From Bactrocera neohumeralis (Eukaryota; Arthropoda; Insecta; Diptera; Tephritidae), in assembly GCF_024586455.1 (NCBI RefSeq), contig NW_026089623.1:13414784-13478783 (forward strand): a stretch of DNA of 64,000 nt, given 5' to 3'. Numbering within the stretch: position 1 is the stretch's first letter; every line of letters starts with the position of its first letter. Below the pieces are notes generated by a model, which was given only the letters and a program-made list of their open reading frames with translations, made no database searches and had not been told where the DNA came from. Shown one piece after another: positions 54,141-64,000 of this stretch. Made by a program: the position numbers and the translations under genes.

Positions 54141-54377
54141 CTTGCATGGATCCCCGGATTTAAGGGAACTTTATGAGAGTATGTGAAACCCCTATATATT
54201 TAATTCCCGTCAGAGTTAATATCTATAACACTAACCTTGACATCATGCTACACATCGCTTAGCAACAACGCTCACCCAAAGGATGCAATCACGCAGTAAC
54301 CACGTGTTTAGGTACAAAGTCCAAACAATAACACACCATATGCCACTCAACAATAATCTATATGTAAAGTAAACATA

Positions 54378-55828
54378 TGGGCCTTAACACCCGCGGCGTT
54401 AGTTCTGCTTTCTCCAGACTGGACAAGGAAGCAAAACAAATGGGTCTGGCAGTGAACGAGGGCAAGACGAAATATCTCCTGTCATCAAACAAACAGTCGT
54501 CGCGCTCGCGACTTGGCACTCACGTCACTGTTGACAGTCATAACTTTGAAGTTGTAGATAATTTCGTCTATCTTGGAACCAGCGTAAACACCACCAACAA
54601 TGTCAGCCTAGAAATCCAACGCAGGATAACTCTTGCCAACAGGTGCTACTTCGGACTGAGTAGGCAATTGAGAAGCAAAGTCCTCTCTCGACAAACAAAA
54701 ACCAAACTCTATAGTTACTAGATAACTTACCACTTATTTTTAATATCCACTCCTTTTAGGACGCAATATATATAATAATTTTTTTTTTGTTCACTTCAAG
54801 ATGACAATTTTATTGGAAAATGCGGAAAGGTTGTAATGAAAATCTCCCTGGTCGGATACCAGTGGAGGCGTAACAATGTATATAACAATATTCAAATTAG
54901 TGGACTCCCTGGTCGGGTACCAGTGGAAGTATACATATATGTATTTATCAAATTATATTAAAGCACACTCGGAGTTGATGCGTTGGTTCAGCTGCTGCGC
55001 GTAGAGGATCTCCCAATGTCGGAACGATGGTTGAGCTGGGCGCCGAAGATGATGAAAAAAAAAGAAACGTTGAGATGCGTGCCGAAAAAACCAAAAAAAA
55101 CATGTAAAATCGTCCGCCGATGTTTATTGCTCGAAAATCGTTGTCGAAAAAAACGGCCTCTTCCAGGACGAGGGTTTTTGCTCGTTGGGCTGTGGAGTGT
55201 GTGGGTTGATGTACGGCGTGTATTAGTGTGTGTGTAGGTGTAGACTTCTGCTTCCAATCGATGAGTGTTGTCTCCAAGTGTGGTGAGTGTGCCAGTGTTG
55301 CTTTGTGAGTGGTGTGTTGTGTGGTGTAGTGGTGTATGAGGGCGGGAACTTAACTCATTTATCCAGTCACTCATAATTCCCGTCCTGCTGTATGCTGCAG
55401 AGTCTTGGACGATGTCAACAACGGATGAGTCGACGTTGCGAGTTTTCGAGAGAAAAGTTCTGCGAAAGATTTATGGTCCTTTGCGCGTTAGCCACGGTAC
55501 CGCATTCGATGGAACGATGAGCTGTACGAGATATACGACGACATCGACATAGTTCAGCGAATTAAAAGACAGCGGCTACGCTGGCTAGGTCATGTTGTCC
55601 GGATGGACGAAAACACTCCAGCTCTGAAAGTATTCGACGCAGTACCCGCCGGGGGAAGCAGAGGAAGAGGAAGATCTCCACTCCGTTGGAAGGACCAAGT
55701 GGAGAAGGACCTAGCTTCACTTGGAATATCCAATTGGCGCCACGTAGCGAAAAGAAGAAACGACTGGCGCGCTGTTGTTAACTCGGTTATAATCGCGTAA
55801 GCGGTGTCTACGCCAATTAAGAAGAAGA
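54378..55828 (+). mobile_element. RTE-like LINE 3' piece (copy A6), itself interrupted
   Basis: The RT part (54378-54713) has LNTRGVSSAFSRLDKEAKQMG and FVYLGTSVNTTNNVSLEIQR. The C-terminal part (55364-55828) has AESWTMSTTDESTLRVFE, RLRWLGHVVRMDENTPALKV and KRRNDWRAVVNSVIIA. It ends GGTGTCTACGCCAATTAAGA plus an AAG run, with a target duplication on both sides. It is the best preserved copy. An insertion of about 650 bp separates the parts. Confidence 0.85.
54714..55363. mobile_element. Unknown insertion of about 650 bp in the LINE
   Basis: The LINE reads ...CCAAACTCTATA before and AGTCACTCATAATTCCCG after, which are contiguous in copy A1 (AACTCTATAAGTCACTC). The extra DNA has two similar 20-bp blocks (CTCCCTGGTCGGATACCAGT at 54845 and CTCCCTGGTCGGGTACCAGT at 54905), a G/T-rich right part with GTGTGTG runs, and no clear terminal repeats or domain. 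It may be a solo LTR or a non-autonomous element. Confidence 0.55.
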
Positions 55829-56169
55829 AAGTAAACATATAAATACTAGTGTATTAAGTAAGACGCTTGTCTTTTATTGTATAAGCAGCCATAGAGCTCA
55901 GACGGTACTGTTTAAGTATATTAAATAAAGGAACGTTCTAATACTAACATTCGTATGAGTACAGAACTAAAATATATATTTTTTGATAAACTTGAATCAG
56001 GAAATATTAATTGGTGCCCAACGTGGGGCTACGCGTCAAAAAGGATTCAAAACAAAATCCTTCAAAGTGTAGTCAATTCAAACTAGGATATAGTCCCATA
56101 AATCAACAAGGAATATAAATTCCATATAAATTAAAATTAGTGAAATAATAAATTAAATTCAATCAATCA

Positions 56170-56890
56170 ATGAATCAACCAGAGATAAATGCTCTTAACG
56201 AAATAATTCAGGACCTCCAGAGAAGGCTTGCCCAGATGGAAGCTACCCAAGGAACTGGAGCAATCCATGAATATCAAGATCAACTATTCACCTACAACAA
56301 CCCAAAGGAAGTTGACTTAAATATATTCAAAACATTGCCTATATTTAATGGAGATTATCACGACTATCGGAACTGGAGGAAAATGGCATGTACATTAATG
56401 CAAAACATTTCCAAATTCCAAGGACAGAATATATACGCTGAAGCTCTAATAATGGTTAGAAGCAAAATCACCGGAAGAGCAGCATAAATTTTAATCAACA
56501 ACAATACCAAACAAAAGTTTGATGCCATCATAGAAAGATTGGACGACTCCTACGCCGATCAAATGCCACTCTATGTCTTAGAAGAAGAAATGGTGAAGAT
56601 CAGACAAGAAAATCAACCGTTACATGTGTACTATGATAGACTAAATCATTCACTAAATATAGTCTTATCAAAAATCGAAATGACACAAAAAAATGAATAC
56701 GTTGCTCAAGCTCTAAGCAAGGAGGTACAATCAAAAGCAGTCCGCACATTCATTACAGGACTCAGGAGCTTAACTACGAAAAACGCTCTTTATTCTCGAG
56801 GATGTCGAAATATCACCGAAGCCTATGGGATAGCAAGAACCATGCAGAACGATTCACAGTAACAACAGCTGGAATACATCCCACGAATGA
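56170..56890 (+). pseudogene. Gag of Ty3/gypsy element 2, first part
   Basis: The start ATG is at 56170 (MNQPEINALNEIIQDLQRRL) and is followed by a coiled-coil-like N-terminus. The capsid contains FNGDYHDYRNWRKMACTLM and DDSYADQMPLYVLEEEMVKI. A TAA at 56485 interrupts an otherwise continuous frame, and another TAA at 56860 follows NDSQ. Gag would assemble the particle; two stops and the LINE insertion at about 56890 inactivate it. Confidence 0.75.
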
Positions 56891-56919
56891 ATACAACTGT
56901 ACCAAAAAAGTACAAACCA

Positions 56920-57510
56920 TCCATTCGAGAGCTTGAAACCCTTGCTGAAAAATTTAGGCGTTATGAAACGCTGTTTCAATCATTTCAATGCCTAAATACT
57001 CGGGATGAGAATCCAAAACCTAAACGAAAACGTCCGTCTGATGAAGATACCACTGTATCTTCCTTAAAAGGAAAACCCCCCCCGCTATTGACCTCATAAA
57101 TCTTGCATCACCTCGTCCTCAAGGAGAGAAGGTTCCGACTGCTCAAAACACAGAGAAAACTGTTACTGAATACGGTAAGCGGAAAACTTCTCAAGATTCG
57201 CCTCCAAATACCTCCAAGTCAGCTAATAAAAACTTAGTGGTAATACCGCGGAAAAAAGCTATTTTTATCTCGAGACTTGCTGCGGATACCACAGTCGAGG
57301 ATATAAACAGTTACATCTCGTCGAAATTAAAAACGGTAGATACAGACATTCGTAAATTTAATAAAATAATAATTTAATTTACAACAGGGATATTTCCTCG
57401 TTTAAGATCGACGTGTCCGCTGATAATTTTCAATTGATACTTGACAACTCATTCTGGCCATCTGTTGTCTTTGTGCGCGAATTCGAGCACAAACGTAATA
57501 AGCCTCTGTA
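56920..57510 (+). pseudogene. ORF1 of the CR1/jockey-type LINE, broken
   Basis: It starts with a helical, charged segment (RELETLAEKFRRYETLFQSF), then KRKRPSDEDTTV, and reaches a frameshift in a C-run near 57085 (GKPPPLLTS). It continues as KKAIFISRLAADTTVEDINS near 57255, an RRM-like region. A small shift near 57370 leads to SSFKIDVSADNFQLILDNSF and VVFVREFEH, ending near 57510. A nucleic-acid-binding chaperone role is expected by family analogy. Confidence 0.55.
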
Positions 57511-57559
57511 GTTATCACTAAAATGCCACGAAACCCCGTTGATACAAAAAACTAATTAA

Positions 57560-60333
57560 CAATAATTCGCTGATTATTTATTATCAAAATGTTAGAGGGC
57601 TTAATACAAAACTTACTGATTTGTATCTAAATAGCATTCATTGTAACTTTAAAATCATTGCTTTGACGGAAACTTGGCTAAAGCCCCACATTTTTGATAA
57701 CGAAATATTCAACAGCGAATTCGAAATCTTGGTGTTCACTCTTCATTTCCATCTGAAGAAGTCGATGTTCCGCATGCAGACTGCATTGAATTTAAGTGTA
57801 TTCGTATTTGCGCTAATAGTGGCCATATCTACTTAACATTGTCTTATATACCGCCTCACTCGGACCTATCTGAGCATGCTTCTTAATAAGTAATGTTTTC
57901 ACAATGGTTAATGATACTGATTCCATGATTGTTTTGGGAGATTTCAACTTTCCGTGCGTATCATGGAAATCTAGTGATGATCACACCATCCCTATTAGTA
58001 CTCGTTCATTTTTTAACGAGTTCTGAGATGAAATGTCGGAGTTGAGTCTTAACCAAATTAATTTAATTTCAAACGAGTTTGGTAAGCTCTTAGATCTAGT
58101 TTACGTCAATAACGCTTCAATGTTCTCTGTTGTCCGATGTGATCCTTTGGTTCGGCCAGAGGACACGTATCATCCTGCTTTGGAAATTAACATCGAAATC
58201 ATAGCCAACTTTGCTTATAATAATACACAAGACCTTTGTTTTCGGTTCAACTTTGCGAAAGCTAATTTTAAGAAGATTAATTACGAACTTTATAAAATAA
58301 CTTGGCCAGATTACAGTGGCAATATTGAATTTAGTGCTTCCCACTTTAATAAAACTATTGTAAACTTATTTGAAAAATATGTTCCGAAGTATGTTGTTAC
58401 TCAAAAAATTAGTTCTAATTTATGGTTTTCGAAAGAATTATGTAAATTAAAAAATAGAACATCTCGTGCTTTTAAAGTTTTTAAAAAAACTGGTTTAGTT
58501 GCTAACTATTTAAAATATTTTAAATTGCGTCGACAATTTGCTGAACTTAACAAAATATATTATAGTAATTATATAAATAAAGTAAAAAATACAATTATAC
58601 GTAATCCAAAATTGTTTTATGGTTTCGTCAACTCCAAACGCAGGATTTCTAATTTTCCGTCCGCTATGAAATATAAGTCTAGTATGTCTAGTGACAATCA
58701 CACCATTTCTAATATGTTCGCTGAATTCTCCAATTACTCTCCAAAATCTCCACAAAATGTTCCGCATCAGCACAAGTTATGTCCGATTTCTGTCATTAAT
58801 GCACCTAAAGTTTCAGAAGCAAACGTCTTAAATCAGTTAAATATGTTAGAACAATCATACAATTATGGCCCAGATATGATTCCCTCATGCTTTCTTAAGA
58901 AATGTGCCAAATATATATACCAACCCCTAACAAAACTATTTAATTCATCTCTTATGCAAGGCTTTTTTCCGTCCATATGGAAAAAGTCATTTATAATTCC
59001 TTTGCATAAGAGTGGTTTTAGGTCATCTATTGAAAACTATAGGGGAATAGCAAAGTTGTCTGCAATACCTCAACTTTTTGATGCAATTATAACAGACGAC
59101 ATAACCTTCCTGATCTCTCCACTAATTTCTTGTTCTCAGCACGGTTTTCGTAAAGGGAAATCTACCATAACTAATTTGCTTGAATTTGTATCACATGTAT
59201 CAACGGGCTTTAGGGAGAATAAGAATACTGATGTTATATACACAGATTTTAGTAAAGTTTTTCATGAAGTAAGCCATTCAATTCTTTTGAATAAACTTGA
59301 TCTTCTTGGTTTTCAACCAATACTTCTAAAATGGGTTAAATGTTGCCTTAGTAATAGAATTCAACAAGTCATATTTAAAGATACTTTTTCTGACATAATC
59401 AATGTTCCTTCAGGCGTTCCTCAAGGTAGCCATCTTGGTCCAATTCTGTTCTTGTTATTTATTAACGACATATCATCTGTTGTTAAGTTTTCAAAAGTTT
59501 TATTATATGCTGACGATGTAAAACTTTTTAAAACGTATACTTCAAACAGCGAAAGATGTCAGCTGCGAACAGACTTAAACAACCTAGTTTCTTGGTGTGA
59601 TAGAAATGACATGCCATTGAACCTTAAAAAATGTAAAACGATGTGCTTTTCACGTAGAGTTATAAACCCTACCTCATACGCAATACAAAACTTTAGGTTG
59701 GAGCAAGTATGCAGTTTTGTTGATCTGGGAGTAACTATGAACCCCAAACTCAATTTTAATCTTCACGCAACTTCCACGGTTTTTAAAGCTAAAGGCGCTC
59801 TTAATTTTGTTAAACGTTGGTCTAAAGAATTTAGAGATCCGCTTACCACAAAAATTCTTTTTACATCTCTGGTGAGGCCTATATTGGAGTATGCTTCTGT
59901 GGTTTGGAACACTTATTACCAAGTCCATTCGGATAAGTTAGAGTCCGTTCAAAAACAATTTTTACTTTTTGCCTTAAATCATTTGCATTGGGATTCCAGT
60001 TTAAATCTTCCCCCTTACATTAACCGTTTAAAACTTATAAATCTCCCGACACTCGCTAGTCGTAGGGAGATGCTTGGTATAATATTTCTTGTAAAACTCA
60101 TGAATGGCTCAGTCTGTAGCCCATCTCTCTTATCTGATATTAATTTTAACGTTCCCGCTCGCCCTACCAGGCAGTTTAGACCCTTACTTTTAAAATTTTT
60201 TAGAACAAATTTTGAGTTAAACGAACCGTTCCGCCGTATATGTCATGATTTCAATTTTCATTCCAGCACATTTGATCTAACAGACTCACTCTTTACCATT
60301 AAAAAAATTATTTTATCTACTCTTAACAAGTAA
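57560..60333 (+). pseudogene. ORF2 of the CR1/jockey-type LINE: endonuclease damaged, RT open
   Basis: The endonuclease begins YYQNVRGLNTKLTDL near 57590 with ALTETWLKPHIFD. It is then broken by frameshifts and stops near 57735, 57880 and 58025 (IVLGDFNFPCVSWKS near 57930). From 58033 there is an open frame of 766 codons. The RT motifs are FIIPLHKSGFRSSIENYRGI, HGFRKGKSTITNLLEFV, VIYTDFSKVFHEVSHSILL, SGVPQGSHLGPILFLLFIND and the catalytic LYADDVKLF near residue 495. The C-terminus includes TSLVRPILEYASVVWNTYY. The RT domain appears complete; only the endonuclease is disabled. Confidence 0.8.
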
Positions 60334-61063
60334 CATTTAAAATTTGTAAACTTTAATCTCATTCTTAATTTCGACTGTTGAAATTTTTGTTTCTGTAGCT
60401 GAGCATCTTAAGATCGCAACGCTTAAAACTCTCTTGCCTTTTATGACTCGGCTAATTCCGCTCGTTCGCGGATTGCGCCCCTCGCGTCGGTTGGGCGGGA
60501 GGAGGGTAATCGTTGGGTATTATATTATATTATATTCAACACGCATCAACCAGCACAACAACGAGTCGAACAAATGGAAATGGACCCATCATAAGCTCAA
60601 TTCCGCAGACACACACGTCATCATCAACAACCGGTTCAACCAGTCAACGCCCAGCAACAAGCAAATCAACAAAGAATCACACAGCAACAACGACCTGGGG
60701 CCTATTTCACTAAACTACAATTCTACAAGTTTACAAGTTAAAATCACAAGTTTAATTTTCACAAGTGTTGATAAATTGCGTTTCATTAAAATTTTGACAA
60801 CACTTGTAGTTTTCTGCACTTGTAAACTACAATTTCTACAATTACAAGTTCTTGTATACTTGTGAATTTTTAAATAAAATAAAATATTTTTATAAAGTTA
60901 TTTTGATAAATTAAACATACGTATGTGTAAATATATGTATATCGATAATTTGTTTTGATTGTTATCACATCCCTAATCAATCAAAACACATGTTGTGTGT
61001 GTTTAATGTTGTTTGCCCACTTGTTGTGTTTATAAAAAAGTTAAAAATTGTTTATTTGTAAAA

Positions 61064-61800
61064 ATGGTAAATGAACATAACAAAATTAGTGTAGTGCGGG
61101 AGATCTTCGCTGCCAAAGACATTCTCTTTGGTAAGTTTAGCGATAAATTTACCAAAGTGATGAAAATGGAAGAGTGGGAGAACATGCGTATTAGGTGTGT
61201 TGCACTTGGACTGGTTTCAAGTGCAAAATACGCCAAATACGTACGTGATGTTTTTTGGGCAAACATCAAACGGGCGACACTGGTGAGTTTACTTAAAAAA
61301 AGTGTTAAAAATTTATAAAGCAATTTTCCAGAAACACAGGGGCGGCTGGAGGCAGGGGCTGTAAATTATCCCAGTTGGATACCCTGGTCTTAGAAGTGAT
61401 TGGGAAGGAGTCACCAACCTGCGATGGTATTCGGCCCCAAGAGAATGATGGTGAGGATATGTCATTGCAAGATTTGATTGGCATCACATTAAATGAAAGC
61501 AATGACAGTAACTCACCGTTGGTAATTACGGAAGTGACTGCTACCAAGAAGGAAGAAAAATAAGTGTCTATGCCTGAGAGCTCCCGAAAAAGAAGTGAGT
61601 ACCATTAAATTATATATAAAATTTGTCCTATTTTTTTTTTTTAATTTAGAGCGATGTATGGAAAATGGTTCTTCTGCCCACGGGGAAGCAGAAATTAAAA
61701 AATTGAAGATGGATGAAAAGGTGGAGTGCCAGATCGAAAACTTCACTTGAAAAATAAAGCTCTACAGATTAAAATTTTGGAGCAAAAATGTATGCGCCGT
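61064..61800 (+). pseudogene. Harbinger Myb/SANT-like DNA-binding protein, lightly broken
   Basis: Exon 1 (61064-61282) starts MVNEHNKISVVREIFAAKD and has DKFTKVMKMEEWENMRIRCV and YAKYVRDVFWANIKRATL, a trihelix-type domain as in the second protein of insect Harbingers. A GTGAGT donor follows, and an acceptor (TTTTCCAG) precedes exon 2 at 61332. In phase the join gives a stop after ten codons. The frame one base over is open and reads GCKLSQLDTLVLEVIGKESP to a TAA at 61561. A further exon starts after TTTTTTAATTTAG near 61650 and has a TGA near 61748. A one-base shift and stops make function unlikely. The protein would help the transposase bind the ends. Confidence 0.65.
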
Positions 61801-61992
61801 AAGGGGGCGTACACCCCCTTATTTTTTTAGTTACAACTTTTTGTTCTTTATACTTTTTTTATTAATATTTTTCTTATTTGTAAATTAATTAAAATAATTT
61901 AAAATAGTTTGTAGCCTAGCTTGACCTCTAATGTCTGTTATGGTTTGGCTGTCTTCTTCTACATTATCGGAGTCACTAAGGTTAGTAATTGT

Positions 61993-62905
61993 CTAGTTTT
62001 CATCTTCTTCAGTGCGTGAAAAATTTGCAAAGTGTGACCGCATAAGTAAAGACATCGCTGGCCATTTCTGGGCTCACCCGCAAATAATTTAAAATGGGAA
62101 ATTTTTCCTTTAAAATACCAATTGCATTTTCCACAACTCTTCTGGTTGATTTATGGGCATTGAGGAATCTTCTATTATTAGATAGTGGAGGAATCAGCCA
62201 ATCTTTCAGCGGATATGCTGAATCACCTAGAATGATTCCATTCTGAATTGGACGCCAGCCGTTTTCCATCCTGCGGAACAAACAACTATTCCGCAAGACG
62301 GGAGAGTCGTGAGTACTCTCAGACCAATTTGCATAGGAGTAATAGAACTGGAGATCGGGTCCGCAAACCACCATACACGAAATGGAGTGATTACCTTGCC
62401 TATCAACATAAGCTTCTTCATGCTCTTTGGGTGCATCTAATTTATTTAAAGTGCCGTCCAAACAGCCGCAAGCTAACGGCATGCCTCTGATGGCGTAGAA
62501 TTTAGTAACCACTTGATCCATATTTTCTGGCCATCTTACATACGTTGCAAACAAGGCGGTATTTATTGCAGTAACTACGCTTTTTACCAATCTGCACACA
62601 GTGGCTTTGCTCACACCATGCAAGTCACCTATTGCATGGTATGTGGTTCCTGTTCCTAGCCAGCGTAACGTAATCAGCAGCTGCTGTTGCACCGTTAGAG
62701 AATGGCTTCTACTTGTCTTCCTCTCCAGTATTGGACACAACAAATTTAACAACAAAACAAATTTTTCACGTTTTAGCCTAAAACGCTCATTATACTCCAA
62801 CGTGGATTTCAGGAATTTATATTCCAGACGTGGCATAAATAGTCTTCTCCTTTTTAATGAGATTTCATTATCGCTTTCATCATTAAAATCGTATAATAAG
62901 TTCAT
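61993..62905 (-). CDS. Harbinger (HARBI1-like) DDE transposase
   Basis: I chose the ATG at 62905 (MNLLYDFNDESDNEISLKRR) because the codon before it in frame is not ATG. The protein has about 298 residues. An HTH-like segment, LTVQQQLLITLRWLGTGTTY, is followed by HAIGDLHGVSKATVCRLVKS. The catalytic domain holds all three acidic residues: CGCLDGTLNKLDAP (first D), ILGDSAYPLKDWLIPPL (second D) and RRVVENAIGILKEKFP (E). The frame stops at 62009 after CKFFTH. A one-base slip would read instead NFSRTEEDEN to a TAG at 61993, which is the usual ending, so a late frameshift is likely. The catalytic core is intact. It cuts at the TIRs and inserts at 3-bp targets. Confidence 0.85.
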
Positions 62906-63412
62906 TTTGCACACTCACAAAAAATATGAGCTTCTTAATATAATATATGTTTCACTTGCACACGTGTTCATTTATTTATAATATTTGATTAGTTATGTTG
63001 CCGCTTATCGATAATTTGTAATAAACCAACAATGCGATTCGATTAATGTGTGTCATAAAATATTAAATATGTTTGATTTTGTGTTCATTTGAACTAATTT
63101 TTAAGAACAATTTGTTATAAATCAAAATCTAAATCAATTTATCATTCACTTGTATCTTGTAAATTTTTTTCTTAGGGTCTCCGTCGACCCTAAGGTTTTT
63201 TTCTACAATTCTACAAGTGTACAAGTGCAAATTTTGTTTAGTGAAACAAGATCACTTGTAAAAGTATCATTTGTAGACTTGTGACTTGTAGAATTCACTT
63301 GTAGCTACAAACTTGTATTTGTATTTTTATGAAACACAATGATTCACAAGTTCACAATTTCACATGCAAAAACACTTGTAATTGTGAACTTGTAATTTAG
63401 TGAAATAGGCCC
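62906..63412. other. Harbinger right subterminal region
   Basis: It contains the transposase promoter side, a perfect CTTAGGGTC..GACCCTAAG hairpin at about 63172-63196, and at least ten ACAAGT/ACTTGT hexamers between 63215 and 63412, plus one near 63147. The left subterminal region (60698-60865) has at least eight. Such arrays are candidate binding sites for the element's own Myb-like protein. Confidence 0.6.
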
Positions 63413-63530
63413 CTGGCATAATCAACAGGCAACGCATAAACACATTCATGAAGCGAGCACGTGATTCATACTCTGAAGAACATGGAAAGAGAGAGAGAGA
63501 GTAAATCTAATGAACGGCAACGAAGGCATC

Positions 63531-64000
63531 GAAGAAGTAGATCAGTGGTCGGCATGAGAGGATCTGCCACTGTGTTGGTGAGCACGAAAAAAAAGTAGCC
63601 CAGTGATAAATTGGAATTAAAATCAAGCAAATTTTATAATTAATTAAGAGGATATTGAAAATTAACAAAACGTATTTTAATAGATATATTCCCTATTATC
63701 TTTAAAAGACTTGGAACATAAAAGGCATTGCATGGTACCGAAGCCATTTAGAATCATAAAATATTTCTCGCAGGGCATATTTGGTTTTGCGCTATAGTCT
63801 TGCGTGATGTTAATTCGTTGCTGGCTCGACAACGACTGAAGCGCTGAACACATAGAGAGCGACAGACTGCAAACTACAGCTGTCAAATAATAAAATACAC
63901 ACGTTCTTATGGGCAGTGTTATTTTGACAGCTGCACGACTACACGACTGCAGGCCGACAGTTGTCGTTCTCGCTAACTTCAATATCCTCCTATTTTTGCC
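63531..64000. other. Unassigned sequence at right edge
   Basis: It includes AT-rich DNA and a minus-strand frame (63982-63677) ending MQCLLCSKSFKDNREYIY, whose CxxC might be the start of a zinc finger. I cannot support a gene. A short inverted repeat, AGCTGTCAAATAA / TTATTTTGACAGCT, lies near 63881-63940. The right part of the gypsy element would be expected here but I do not recognise it. Confidence 0.35.

Larger units (their letters stand above)
54175..56012 (+). repeat. LTR of Ty3/gypsy element 2, split by a LINE
   Basis: The right end is fixed by the primer site at 56012. The LINE inserted at 54378-55828 left the duplication AAGTAAACATAT (54366-54377 and 55830 onward). The LTR is therefore about 200 bp on the left plus about 180 bp on the right. 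The left edge is estimated near AGTATGTGAAACCCC (about 54178) and could be off. An AATAAAGG-like polyadenylation signal lies at about 55924. Confidence 0.6.
56890..60535 (+). mobile_element. CR1/jockey-superfamily LINE inside gag
   Basis: ORF1 pieces (about 56920-57510) and ORF2 (about 57560-60333) are followed by a 3' UTR and a TATTATATTATATTATATT microsatellite tail (60518-60535) instead of poly(A), as in CR1-type LINEs. gag sequence resumes at 60536. The 5' limit is approximate, and I could not identify the target duplication. Confidence 0.75.
60698..63412. mobile_element. PIF/Harbinger transposon, both ends present
   Basis: The terminal repeat GGGCCTATTTCACTAAACTA at 60698 matches the reverse complement of the right end (GGGCCTATTTCACTAAATTA) with one mismatch in the first 20. 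A 3-bp duplication CTG flanks it (60695-60697 and 63413-63415), as expected for Harbinger. Two convergent genes lie inside: a Myb/SANT-like DNA-binding protein (+) and a DDE transposase (-). The ends carry clusters of ACAAGT/ACTTGT motifs. It interrupts gag of the gypsy element with no loss of gag sequence. At 2.7 kb it is a typical length. Confidence 0.92.
56012..63530 (+). mobile_element. Ty3/gypsy element 2, leader and gag only, with two nested insertions
   Basis: The primer site TGGTGCCCAACGTGGGGC (56012) matches the tRNA-Lys type with one mismatch. Gag begins at 56170 and reappears at 60536-60697 and 63413 onward after two large insertions. The latter pieces are Gln/Thr-rich with RPG and MKRARDSYSEEHGK-like sequence. 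Pol and the 3' LTR must lie beyond the right edge or are lost. Confidence 0.75.

Noticed and set aside
63677..63982. A zinc-finger gene on the minus strand at the right edge
   Set aside because: Only one CxxC pair is visible, without the partner ligands or a second exon, so support is too weak.

Overview
The window is eukaryotic nuclear DNA from a higher fly, most likely a tephritid fruit fly. It is AT-rich, has spliced genes with GT..AG introns, and is packed with insect transposon families. Several of these (the long non-autonomous repeat whose ends read TATACTCTCGCAAC / GCGAGAGTATA, an RTE-like LINE present in six pieces, and paired Helitrons) look tephritid-like. The species call is inference.

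Only one host gene is supported. Five minus-strand exons (53156-52998, 52943-51553, 51493-51344, 8319-7710, 7649-7065) splice with matching phases into 965 uninterrupted codons. They encode part of a very long, beta-rich secreted protein that resembles a large lipid transfer protein (apolipophorin / Apoltp / crossveinless-d / vitellogenin superfamily). The gene starts beyond the exons seen on the right and continues off the left edge. A possible further upstream exon lies at 53805-54070. Between the exons ending at 51344 and starting at 8319 is an intron of about 43.0 kb filled with nested mobile elements.

Layout. 1-2969: a decayed mariner with a second mariner (TIRs, TA duplication) inside or beside it, itself interrupted by a non-autonomous repeat. 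3393-6015: RTE-like LINE. 7065-8319: two host exons. Intron: LINE piece (8711-10285); repeat copy 2 (10290-12145) holding a 916-bp foldback element; an errantivirus-type Ty3/gypsy provirus (about 12881-26345) whose env is split by a Helentron-like element (17869-about 25430) that contains a jockey LINE, two tRNA-derived SINE copies and a hairpin MITE; two Helitrons joined head to tail (26346-31425 and 31426-35534), with a hAT piece in the first and a LINE in the second; another LINE piece; a mariner tail; repeat copy 3; and a BEL/Pao element with both LTRs and a 5-bp duplication (39696-51294), carrying a jockey LINE, a TA-flanked MITE and a young R1-like LINE with an intact 640-codon reading frame. 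Right side: more host exons, then a second Ty3/gypsy element (LTR, tRNA-Lys type primer site, gag). It is broken by an RTE LINE in the LTR, by a CR1/jockey-type LINE (about 56890-60535) in gag, and by a PIF/Harbinger transposon (60698-63412) with terminal repeats, a 3-bp duplication and both of its genes.

The elements do not form a cooperating pathway. The window records successive insertions into one long intron and its flanks, and target-site duplications allow much of the order to be reconstructed. Most element genes carry stops, frameshifts or deletions. The exceptions are the R1-like LINE, the CR1/jockey-like ORF2, the Harbinger transposase and the minus-strand jockey ORF2, which are largely open.
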